Positions 1-5,796 of a stretch of DNA of 7,369 nucleotides are shown one piece after another. The stretch is from Fischerella sp. (GTDB taxonomy: Bacteria > Cyanobacteriota > Cyanobacteriia > Cyanobacteriales > Nostocaceae), in NCBI GenBank assembly GCA_026419705.1, contig JANZYY010000246.1, forward strand, positions 1-7,369. The letters are read 5' to 3'. The notes beneath the pieces were generated by a model, which was not told the origin of the DNA, made no database searches, and saw only the letters and a program-made list of their open reading frames with translations. The first letter of the stretch is position 1. Each line of letters starts with the position of its first letter. The translations under genes and the position numbers were made by a program.

Positions 1-1282
1 CCTGATCCACCAATCTGTCAGTCACATACTCCATCACTACAGGTTGTAGAGTGAAGCGTGCTGTGCTTTTCTCAATCAGCGATCGCCTGACCAGAGACTC
101 CAGTGCTTCTAGTATTTTTTTTGACGGGATTGGTGAGACAAAATCTTCTTGCAACTCTAATAGCGAAACTGGCTCGCGATTAATTGCCAGCCAGTACATT
201 ATGTCCTGTTCTAAATCTGACAAACGCTCAAATTGCTGCTCTAAAATATCGTGAATATCGCCAAAAACAGCTGTTTTTTGCTGCAAAAATTCACTTATTT
301 TGCCATCAAAGACATCTAGAATAGCCGTTGCTACTATCTTTAGGGCTAATGGATTACCTGCATAACGCTCAACTATTGCTTTACATTCCTCTTCTACTCC
401 ACATAGTCCCTTTACTTTCAAGATTTCCAGCCCATCCACCGAGTTCATCCCACTTAGTTGGAATGAGCGTACGCATAATATTTTTCCTTCTAATAAGGCC
501 ACTTCTTTCGGTTTTTCCCGGCTTGTCAGCACCAAGCAACTAGAGTGAGATGTTTCTCCCACACGTCTGAGCAGCTCCCCATACCATTCATATCCCTCTC
601 GATAAAATCCGGCTCGACTACCACCACGCAAAATCGACTCCATATTATCTAGTATCAGCAGACAGCGATACTGGCGCAGATAATCAATTAGTCGCGATAT
701 TCTGTCGCATACGTTTTCTGGTAAGTTAGCTTCTGTTTCCTGTTCATCTGACAAAAACTGGATCAAGTTAGCCAGGATCGCTTGAATTGGGGGAGCTTCT
801 CGCAGCGATCGCCAGATAACGTACTCAAAATTATTTTTAATCTTTTCTGTAAGCTTTACTGATAGAGCTGATTTACCAATTCCCCCCATCCCCAGGATTG
901 CCACTAATCGGCAGCGATCCTCTAGGAGCAATTGCTCTAAGGTAGCAAGTTCTTCCGTACGTCCGTAAAAAACGGAGGTATCAATCGCTTCTCCCCAATC
1001 TAAGTGACTTTGGGTAATGTTTGAATAGAAACTTCTATCTAATTCTAAATTAAAAGCTCCGAGAAAACGCTCAAGTGTTCGTTTGTCAACCCCTTCTTCG
1101 CGAGCCAGTACTTTCGCGATCGTACCTGTATCTAATCCGGTGCGTTCACTTAACTCTTCAAGAGTATACCTTTCTCCAAAATTCTCCTTATTTTCTGACT
1201 CAAGCCTTGCATCCCGAAGTTTTTGCCAACCTTCAAGACTGAGAATCACACCGCGTTTACGTCTTTGTTTCTGTGTATTCAT
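1..1282 (-). CDS. NB-ARC STAND ATPase with N-terminal HTH (C-terminus beyond window)
   Basis: The minus-strand frame is open from ATG at 1282-1280 to the window edge, giving 427 residues without a stop, so the C-terminal part is missing. A TGA lies nine codons upstream with no start codon in between, which fixes the ATG. Residues 5-82 are basic at first and then form an HTH-like segment (YTLEELSERTGLDTGTIAKV). The linker has the phrase DWGEAIDTSVFYGR (95-108). The NB-ARC core shows Walker A GMGGIGKS (131-138, K137), Walker B LLILDN (D212), a sensor-type LTSREKP (252-258) and the GLPL-like GNPLAL (309-314), followed by a winged-helix-like region to about 410. Such proteins are signalling or conflict-system NTPases that oligomerise when a C-terminal sensor binds its trigger. 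In cyanobacterial relatives the sensor is usually a WD40 propeller. That is expected here but not seen. No Shine-Dalgarno is visible. The trigger and output are unknown. Confidence 0.9.
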   Translation of the reverse strand, partial: MNTQKQRRKRGVILSLEGWQKLRDARLESENKENFGERYTLEELSERTGLDTGTIAKVLAREEGVDKRTLERFLGAFNLELDRSFYSNITQSHLDWGEAIDTSVFYGRTEELATLEQLLLEDRCRLVAILGMGGIGKSALSVKLTEKIKNNFEYVIWRSLREAPPIQAILANLIQFLSDEQETEANLPENVCDRISRLIDYLRQYRCLLILDNMESILRGGSRAGFYREGYEWYGELLRRVGETSHSSCLVLTSREKPKEVALLEGKILCVRSFQLSGMNSVDGLEILKVKGLCGVEEECKAIVERYAGNPLALKIVATAILDVFDGKISEFLQQKTAVFGDIHDILEQQFERLSDLEQDIMYWLAINREPVSLLELQEDFVSPIPSKKILEALESLVRRSLIEKSTARFTLQPVVMEYVTDRLVDQ

Positions 1283-1380
1283 ACACCAGAATTCAGTACA
1301 TAGAAGTCAGAAGTGGCTTCAAGACCAACTTTTGTACCTTATTCATCTTAAATCGTTAACTATTTTGATAAGTTGTAAAA

Positions 1381-1449
1381 GTTTGTAGTTAGGGCTTTAG
1401 CCCTTGAAATTGAGCGATAACATTGAGGGATTTATCGCTCACTACAAAC
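1381..1449. repeat. Composite inverted-repeat element with three stems (MITE/REP-like)
   Basis: The ends are a perfect 9-bp inverted repeat, GTTTGTAGT at 1381-1389 and ACTACAAAC at 1441-1449. Inside are a tight stem AGGGCT/AGCCCT (1391-1404, two-base loop) and a perfect 10-bp stem TGAGCGATAA/TTATCGCTCA (1411-1420 and 1432-1441, 11-nt loop). The outer stem encloses two inner hairpins, so one strand could fold as a three-way junction. From memory, GTTTGTAGT followed by a CTTTAG-centred hairpin is a common dispersed motif in Nostoc and Anabaena genomes, which suggests a non-coding mobile repeat. No target-site duplication is evident at its borders. Confidence 0.7.
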
Positions 1450-1547
1450 CCCTCATAATTAATGCGATAGACCATATATAAAAAAGTATTTATATAACAA
1501 ACCTCCGATCATATCTTATCTTACGCTACTTGCAATGGCCCATCACC

Positions 1548-1577
1548 CTCGTGACCACCCTTCAACCTGGTCACGAG
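1548..1577. repeat. Perfect 10-bp hairpin (CTCGTGACCA/TGGTCACGAG)
   Basis: CTCGTGACCA at 1548-1557 is exactly complementary to TGGTCACGAG at 1568-1577, with a 10-nt loop. It lies in gene-free DNA and has no T-run after it on either strand, so it does not look like an intrinsic terminator. It resembles the dispersed CTCGTTCCCAG...CTGGGAACGAG hairpins I recall from filamentous cyanobacterial genomes, with TGACC in place of TCCC. That family link is from memory and has not been checked. Confidence 0.6.
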
Positions 1578-1582
1578 AACTA

Positions 1583-1599
1583 AAGAGCCTCTGGCTCTT
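1583..1599. repeat. Perfect 7-bp hairpin adjacent to the previous one
   Basis: AAGAGCC (1583-1589) and GGCTCTT (1593-1599) form a perfect stem with a three-base loop TCT, only five bases beyond the 10-bp hairpin. The pair probably forms one repeat unit. The plus-strand side continues GCCCTT and the minus-strand side TAGTT, so neither side carries a good T-tract. Confidence 0.55.
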
Positions 1600-1849
1600 G
1601 CCCTTGAATAGTGAGATATGTCAATAATGATACATTAGCAAAAGTCCCTAAGGTCATAGGAATGTGAGTACATAGAGACTCTGGCGTTACTGATTTGGAG
1701 TATAAATTTACCCAATCATCTGAAGCGCACACTTACGCAGAAGGTGAGAATTTAGATTCTTGATTTTTCAACTTCACACTTACAGTTATTTGGACTACAA
1801 TTATTGGCGTCTCGGTGACTTAGTTCCTGCGGTCAGTCTATGAGTGCGT

Positions 1850-2224
1850 CTACATTCCGCCTTCTGTGCAACGCCCAGAAGTAGAACCACCCGTTTGCAC
1901 CCATTCAGTGACAAGGTGATATAGAACAGAACACATTGTCACTCCCTTTTGGGCACAGAGGACTTTGAACTGAAGCTTTAGGGATTCTGGGATATATCCC
2001 TTGACATCTTCATTTTCTTGGTTGGAGCTAGACAAATCGACGAGGTATTCAGGAACAGGTCCACCTGCTTGTATCCATTTCCCAATCAGATTTTCTAGAA
2101 CCGAACTCATCTGCAATTTTTTCTGGATGCAAAGAATCTTGAATTGAAGCTTGAGAGATTTCGGTACCACTCCCTTGATCACGACAAATTGTTCAGTGTT
2201 TCTATCAATCACAATGTCACACAA
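1850..2224 (-). CDS. Tandem ribbon-helix-helix (RHH) protein, putative DNA-binding regulator
   Basis: The 124-residue product contains two copies of one module, residues 17-55 and 75-113, offset by 58 residues and identical at 23 of 39 positions. Each copy reads KGxxPxSLKLQFKxLCxQK, then MxSVLxxLxxxWxQxGG. This fits an RHH fold: a short strand before the proline, a first helix from SLKLQ, and a second helix ending at WxQ. RHH proteins normally bind DNA as dimers through paired strands, so two units in one chain could form an intramolecular pair, as in the tandem RHH protein TraY of plasmid F. An acidic, serine- and asparagine-rich linker (56-74) joins them. The frame opens with TTG at 2224; GTG codon 5 (2212) is an alternative, and neither has a Shine-Dalgarno, so the start is uncertain. 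The tail GRCTEGGM is not conserved between units. The targets are unknown. It lies upstream of, and in the same direction as, the NB-ARC gene, but 567 nt away. Confidence 0.75.
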   Translation of the reverse strand: MCDIVIDRNTEQFVVIKGVVPKSLKLQFKILCIQKKLQMSSVLENLIGKWIQAGGPVPEYLVDLSSSNQENEDVKGYIPESLKLQFKVLCAQKGVTMCSVLYHLVTEWVQTGGSTSGRCTEGGM

Positions 2225-2239
2225 GGTTAGAAATTAACC
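2225..2239. promoter_or_regulatory. Inverted repeat at the RHH gene start, possible operator
   Basis: GGTTA (2225-2229) and TAACC (2235-2239) form a perfect inverted repeat with five bases between, directly abutting the TTG start of the tandem RHH gene. Small RHH regulators often bind short palindromes near their own promoters, so autoregulation is conceivable. A 5-bp arm is short enough to occur by chance. Confidence 0.25.
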
Positions 2240-2248
2240 GTATAGAAA

Positions 2249-2287
2249 TGCGATCGCATTGCTCCCGTGTTCCCTGCGATCGCATTG
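2249..2287. repeat. Direct repeat of a HIP1-containing 13-mer
   Basis: TGCGATCGCATTG occurs at 2249-2261 and again at 2275-2287, 26 bases apart. Each copy contains the HIP1 octamer GCGATCGC, which is over-represented in many cyanobacterial genomes. The first copy extends to the 12-base palindrome ATGCGATCGCAT. The shared flanks beyond the octamer suggest a small local duplication or a paired protein site, rather than two independent HIP1 sites. Confidence 0.5.
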
Positions 2288-2621
2288 TTTGCTTGGATGT
2301 CGTCTAGAGTAACCCTCCACAATCAAAATTGCCGATCGCCAAAATTTTATCCAGGGAAGATAAGGAAGTTAAAGAAGAATTTGACAAAAAAATAACTCTC
2401 CCAGGAGGCGTACGCATCTGCTTTGCAGCATAAATAAAATTAGCGACGCCGATCTTTAAATTCATGAAAGAGAGTTTTGTTTGTATAACCGCAACTTACG
2501 GTTGCCAGGCACAAGATTTAACATGGGGGAATCTTAGCAAAGGCATTTACTAGATTATCAGCTTTTATCTAGGCAAGTCATAAAAAATTCCTTAAGCCGA
2601 AAAAGCGCTCTGAAAGTTTGT

Positions 2622-2651
2622 TTGACAAAGTTCATCGCCGAAAAATTTAAA
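2622..2651 (+). promoter_or_regulatory. Weak candidate sigma-70 promoter upstream of the DUF1816 gene
   Basis: A consensus -35 box TTGACA (2622-2627) is followed after 18 bases by TTTAAA (2646-2651) as a poor -10. It lies about 160 nt upstream of the DUF1816 start. The -10 matches badly and the region is AT-rich, so this is only a candidate. Confidence 0.2.
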
Positions 2652-2811
2652 TTCCTCCTTTACTACCGAATCTTCCCTGGCTAAAACGTTTTTACATTGG
2701 CAAGCTGGATAGTGAAAATACCTGCACAGTATCGTCAGATTTTCTCTGTAGTATCAGCAAGTAAATTAAATGCTAAACTTCAAATTTCCTGGCGTATTTT
2801 TAACAAATTCC

Positions 2812-3084
2812 ATGAAGTTGCAAACATTTATAAAATCGATATTACTATCTCCCATGATAGCTTGGTGGGTGGAAATCACCACCAAATTGCCTCGCTGCAC
2901 ATATTATTTTGGTCCTTTTCAGAACTTGGAACAAGCGCAGACAGCTTGCTTAGGTTATGTAGAAGATTTAAAAAGCGAGCAAGCTCAAGGGATTGAAATC
3001 AAGATTATTAAGCGTTTTCAGCCAGATGTATTAACAATTTGTGATGAACAAGCAGAGTTAAATATTTATACGAATTCTCTTTAA
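2812..3084 (+). CDS. DUF1816 domain protein (small cyanobacterial protein of unknown function)
   Basis: With ATG at 2812 the product is 90 residues. Family hallmarks run through it: AWWVEI (17-22), CTYYFGPF (29-36), GYVEDL (48-53), AQGIEIKI (58-65) and QPDVLTI (70-76). I recognise these as the DUF1816 family, found in cyanobacteria, typically proteins of about this size. An in-frame ATG at 2770 would add 14 residues. I prefer 2812 because the shorter form begins with the short hydrophobic lead-in (MKLQTFIKSILLSPMIAWW) usual for the family. Neither start has a Shine-Dalgarno. There is no signal peptide or full membrane span. The compact arrangement of strand-rich and helix segments suggests a small soluble domain. 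The biochemical role is unknown. The gene is 176 nt upstream of malQ on the same strand, but a separate transcript is likely. Confidence 0.83.
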   Translation: MKLQTFIKSILLSPMIAWWVEITTKLPRCTYYFGPFQNLEQAQTACLGYVEDLKSEQAQGIEIKIIKRFQPDVLTICDEQAELNIYTNSL

Positions 3085-3111
3085 TTTTGAAACATCTCAG
3101 ATTCCTCCAAC

Positions 3112-3128
3112 CCGCCTTACAAAGGGGG
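3112..3128. repeat. Imperfect short hairpin between DUF1816 and malQ
   Basis: CCGCCTT (3112-3118) and AAGGGGG (3122-3128) pair with one G-G mismatch around a three-base loop, 28 nt after the DUF1816 stop. No T-run follows, so it is a poor intrinsic terminator. It resembles the short CCCCTT...AAGGGG repeats scattered between genes in many cyanobacteria. Confidence 0.35.
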
Positions 3129-3260
3129 CTAACGAGAATCATAAATATCAAGCATTTGCAGAAATGGTATTAGTATCTTGGGACAAAAAAGTGAGTTGTA
3201 TTTACCCTTCCTGCAGACACAAAAAGCAGCAACTATTTGATTTTCTGTTAGAGGTTTATT

Positions 3261-4850
3261 ATGCCTTTTCCCAGAGCTAGCGGAATTTTGTTACACCCGA
3301 CATCTTTTCCTGGTCGGTTTGGTATTGGCGACTTGGGGTTAGAGGCTTATCGCTTTGTTGATTTTTTGGTGGAGAGTGGACAGCAGCTTTGGCAGATATT
3401 GCCTTTGGGACCAACAGGAGATAGCAATTCTCCTTATGCATCTTATTCAGCGATGGCTGGAAATCCTTTACTAATCAGTCCAGAACTACTGCAAAACAAG
3501 GGATTATTAGCAAAGGAAGACTTTGCTAATCTGCCGAAGTTTGCAACCCAAAGAGTTGACTTTTCGCAGGTCATCCAAACGAAGATGCCAATGCTTAGAA
3601 AAGCCTGTGAAAACTTTAAAGCCAATACTTCATCTGTTGAGCAAAAGAAATTTTCAGAATTTTATGAGAGCAATAGCTACTGGTTAGATGACTATGCCTT
3701 ATTTATGGCGCTCAAGGATGCACATGGGGGTGCGAGTTGGAATACTTGGGAAAGAGCGATCGCGCACCGTCAGCCAGAAGCAATAAAGCAATGGCAGCAA
3801 AAGTTAAGTGCTAAAATTTTATACCACATATATCTGCAATTCGAGTTTTTCTGCCAGTGGACGGAACTGAAACGCTATGCCAATCAGCGTGGTATCCAAA
3901 TTATAGGGGATATTTCCTTCTATGTAGCTCATGATAGCGCTGATGTCTGGGCTAATCCCGAAAACTTTTGCCTTGATGAACAGACGGGTAAACCTGCATT
4001 GATGGCAGGAACACCACCAGACTACTTCAGCGCCACTGGACAGTTGTGGGGGAACCCAGTTTATAACTGGACGCACCTACAACAGCAGGACTTCAAGTGG
4101 TGGGTGCAGCGTTTTCAGTCCATGCTGAATTATATAGACTTGATTCGCATCGATCACTTCCGAGGCTTCCAAGCTTTCTGGGCAGTCAAGCAGGGTGAAA
4201 CAACTGCCATCAATGGTAAGTGGATTCAAGCTCCTGGGGAGGCCTTCTTTAAGGTACTCAAACAGAAGTTAGGCTTCCTGCCAATTATAGCCGAGGATCT
4301 GGGAGAAATTACACCAGAAGTAGAGGCTCTGCGAGACCAGTTTGAATTTCCAGGTATGAAAGTTTTGCAGTTCGCCTTTGGCTCAGACGGTGATCAGCGC
4401 TTTTTGCCTTTCAATTATGAGCGCAACTTTGTAGTTTACACGGGTACCCATGATAACGATACGACTGTCGGGTGGTTCAATCAACTATCACCCCAAAATC
4501 GAGCGGCAGTCCTATCTTATTTGAATTGTACTAGTTCTGAGGGAATCCACTGGGATTTAATTCGGTTAGCGCACAGTTCTGTCGCCAATCAGGCGATTGT
4601 TCCTCTTCAGGACATTTTGGGATTGGGTACTGAAGCTCGGATGAATTTTCCTGGCAAAGATTTAGGTAACTGGAGTTGGCGATATCAGTCCACAGCTTTA
4701 ACACTAGAGGTTAGCGATCGCCTCAAAGTTATAACTGAAACTTACGGTCGAGTCCCTATCTCTCAAGAAGCAAGCAATAGAGCTATCCATAGTCAATCTT
4801 CGACTCCTTTAGATGAAAAAGAACGCCAAATATCTCGGATATCTGCGTAG
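3261..4850 (+). CDS. malQ: 4-alpha-glucanotransferase (amylomaltase, GH77)
   Basis: This 529-residue cytoplasmic enzyme transfers alpha-1,4-glucan segments between maltooligosaccharides or onto glucose, in glycogen breakdown and maltooligosaccharide recycling. The GH77 barrel is intact. It begins with SGILLHPTSFPG (7-18) and GIGDLG, followed by the sugar-binding region WQILPLGPTGDSNSPY (44-59) and GDISFYVAHDSADVW (216-230). The active-site loop GTPPDYFSATGQLWGNP spans 250-266. The catalytic residues are nucleophile D298 in RIDHFRG, acid/base E345 in IIAEDLG, and stabilising D398 in GTHDND. The end of the domain carries GTEARMNFPG and NWSWRY. ATG 3261 is supported by AGAGGT five bases upstream. 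The last 25 or so residues are a polar tail beyond the usual family length of about 500 and may be disordered. It is the first of four co-directional genes; the aquaporin gene starts 70 nt later. Confidence 0.97.
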   Translation: MPFPRASGILLHPTSFPGRFGIGDLGLEAYRFVDFLVESGQQLWQILPLGPTGDSNSPYASYSAMAGNPLLISPELLQNKGLLAKEDFANLPKFATQRVDFSQVIQTKMPMLRKACENFKANTSSVEQKKFSEFYESNSYWLDDYALFMALKDAHGGASWNTWERAIAHRQPEAIKQWQQKLSAKILYHIYLQFEFFCQWTELKRYANQRGIQIIGDISFYVAHDSADVWANPENFCLDEQTGKPALMAGTPPDYFSATGQLWGNPVYNWTHLQQQDFKWWVQRFQSMLNYIDLIRIDHFRGFQAFWAVKQGETTAINGKWIQAPGEAFFKVLKQKLGFLPIIAEDLGEITPEVEALRDQFEFPGMKVLQFAFGSDGDQRFLPFNYERNFVVYTGTHDNDTTVGWFNQLSPQNRAAVLSYLNCTSSEGIHWDLIRLAHSSVANQAIVPLQDILGLGTEARMNFPGKDLGNWSWRYQSTALTLEVSDRLKVITETYGRVPISQEASNRAIHSQSSTPLDEKERQISRISA

Positions 4851-4852
4851 GA

Positions 4853-4884
4853 AATACTCAAGTATTCTCAATGAAAGTCATTGA
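4853..4884 (+). other. Two small hairpins in the malQ-aquaporin gap
   Basis: AATACT/AGTATT (4853-4858 and 4861-4866) is a 6-bp inverted repeat with a two-base gap. It is followed at once by a perfect 7-bp stem TCAATGA/TCATTGA (4868-4874 and 4878-4884) with a three-base loop AAG. The stems are AT-rich and no T-run follows. They could affect mRNA processing or stability between the two cistrons, but they are not a convincing terminator. Confidence 0.35.
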
Positions 4885-4920
4885 AAATTCCAGACACAAA
4901 CAAACGGAGGTATCTCTGCA

Positions 4921-5757
4921 ATGAGGCACTCCCAGAAGTCGATCGGAGAAACGGTCAAGAATTATTTTATACAGAACAGACAACTGCACTGGCTTGAATA
5001 CGGTGCAGAACTTCTCGGAACCGCGTTTGTGATCTTCTGTGGACTAAGTGCCGTAGTCTTCAATTTTGGCAAGGGCTTACCAATGGAACATCTCATTCCC
5101 GATCGAAGCATCCGCTTGCTGCTTACAGGACTGTTATTTGCTGGAAGTGGTTCACTAGTTGCGATTTCACCACTAGGGAAACTGAGTGGCGCGCACCTCA
5201 ATCCTGCCGTGTCGCTAGCATTTTGGTTCCAAGGTAAGATGCACCATCACGATCTAGCAGGATACATGATTGGGCAGTTTCTTGGCGCCATTCTGGGTAC
5301 AGGACTGTTAGTGTTGGTGTGGGGAGATTATGCTGCTAGTGTCCGTAATGGTATAACCTTGCCTGGGACAGCTTACCCTCTGTGGTTTGTATTTCTAGCT
5401 GAGGTAAGTATGACCTTTTTGCTGGTATTGTCCATTTTTATATTCGTAAGCAGTCAGCGCTTAATGCGTTGGACACCACTCATGACCTGGTTTCTCATGG
5501 CAACAATGGTCTGGTTAGGAGCGCCCGTATCTGGCACGAGTGTAAATCCAGCCAGAAGCTTTGGTCCAGCTTTAGTTACGTGGTTTTGGCAAGATCAGTG
5601 GCTCTACTGCATCGCTCCACTACTTGGCGCAATGATGGCTGTAGCAGCGTTTCGACTGCTAGCCATAGGTGAGCGTGAAGTTTTAACAGCAAAACTTTTT
5701 CACGTTCCACACTACCGTTGTATTTTCAAAAATGTCAAAGTGCCACATCTGGTGTAG
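4921..5757 (+). CDS. Aquaporin-family (MIP) membrane channel
   Basis: This 278-residue inner-membrane channel has six hydrophobic spans, at about 27-48, 65-84, 112-134, 154-176, 185-201 and 228-248. Both pore-forming half-helices are present: SGAHLNPAVS (89-98) and SGTSVNPARS (204-213), with intact NPA motifs N94-A96 and N209-A211. My hand alignment to AqpZ puts R212 and T206 at the selectivity filter, F73 (allowing one inserted residue) at the aromatic position, and V197 where AqpZ has histidine. The channel may therefore not be strictly water-specific; glycerol or other small solutes are possible. The N-terminal 25 residues are polar, and the C-terminal 30 are basic and histidine-rich, longer than in typical bacterial aquaporins (about 230-240 residues). 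ATG 4921 is preceded by GGAGG at 4906-4910. It sits between malQ and a nitroreductase gene, probably co-transcribed. Confidence 0.94.
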   Translation: MRHSQKSIGETVKNYFIQNRQLHWLEYGAELLGTAFVIFCGLSAVVFNFGKGLPMEHLIPDRSIRLLLTGLLFAGSGSLVAISPLGKLSGAHLNPAVSLAFWFQGKMHHHDLAGYMIGQFLGAILGTGLLVLVWGDYAASVRNGITLPGTAYPLWFVFLAEVSMTFLLVLSIFIFVSSQRLMRWTPLMTWFLMATMVWLGAPVSGTSVNPARSFGPALVTWFWQDQWLYCIAPLLGAMMAVAAFRLLAIGEREVLTAKLFHVPHYRCIFKNVKVPHLV

Positions 5758-5782
5758 GCATTTAAATTGTACTGTCAGCATC

Positions 5783-5788
5783 AAGGAG
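5783..5788 (+). promoter_or_regulatory. Shine-Dalgarno that fixes a TTG start for the nitroreductase
   Basis: AAGGAG lies eight bases before TTG 5797-5799. The frame could also begin at TTG 5767, but nothing like a ribosome binding site precedes that one and the extra ten residues do not resemble the family. There is no ATG in the N-terminal part of the frame. Confidence 0.75.
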
Positions 5789-5796
5789 TAAACAAC

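Larger units (their letters stand above)
1283..1849. other. Gene-free intergenic region with structured repeats
   Basis: This 567-nt stretch has no convincing gene on either strand. It separates the NB-ARC gene from the RHH gene, both of which read leftward. It contains a three-stem element (1381-1449), an AT-rich segment around 1480-1500 with TATATA repeats, and a pair of perfect hairpins (1548-1599), each listed separately. I see no good sigma-70 promoter for the NB-ARC gene and no terminator with a T-run. From about 1600 to 1849 I see nothing I can interpret beyond the nine-base sequence CACACTTAC occurring twice, which may be chance. Confidence 0.7.
2225..2811. other. Gene-free intergenic region between divergent RHH and DUF1816 genes
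   Basis: This 587-nt stretch separates the leftward RHH gene from the rightward DUF1816 gene, so promoters for both should lie here. It contains the small inverted repeat at 2225-2239 and two copies of TGCGATCGCATTG. It also has an imperfect inverted repeat between GGCGTACGC near 2407 and GCGACGCC near 2442-2449, and a TTGACA box at 2622. From 2300 to 2620 it is AT-rich with many stops in all frames, and I recognise no gene remnant. Confidence 0.6.

Noticed and set aside
51..543. Plus-strand open frames of 67 and 71 codons
   Set aside because: They lie antisense to the NB-ARC gene, whose frame is continuous with clear motifs; their products are low-complexity and resemble no family.
1083..1388. 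Plus-strand 101-codon frame
   Set aside because: It is antisense to the N-terminal part of the NB-ARC gene and runs into its upstream region; the serine-rich product has no recognisable domain.
1381..1599. CRISPR array or tRNA/small RNA gene in the repeat-rich intergenic region
   Set aside because: The repeats are inverted, not regularly spaced direct repeats with spacers. The three-stem fold lacks tRNA features such as a T-loop GTTCRA and a CCA-side acceptor.
1740..1800. CACACTTAC occurring twice
   Set aside because: A nine-base direct repeat with no shared flanks and no relation to a gene start is likely chance.
2381..2409. TTGACA box at 2381 as a promoter
   Set aside because: No acceptable -10 lies 16-18 bases downstream; the region there is GGAGGCG.
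2697..2996. Plus-strand 99-codon frame overlapping the DUF1816 gene
   Set aside because: The DUF1816 motifs are in another frame over the same bases, so this one is a shadow.
3443..4076. Minus-strand frames of 60 and 85 codons inside malQ
   Set aside because: They are antisense to a fully intact GH77 enzyme and show no family features.
4962..5672. Minus-strand 79-codon and plus-strand 67-codon frames inside the aquaporin gene
   Set aside because: They are shadows of the channel gene, which has both NPA motifs in its own frame.
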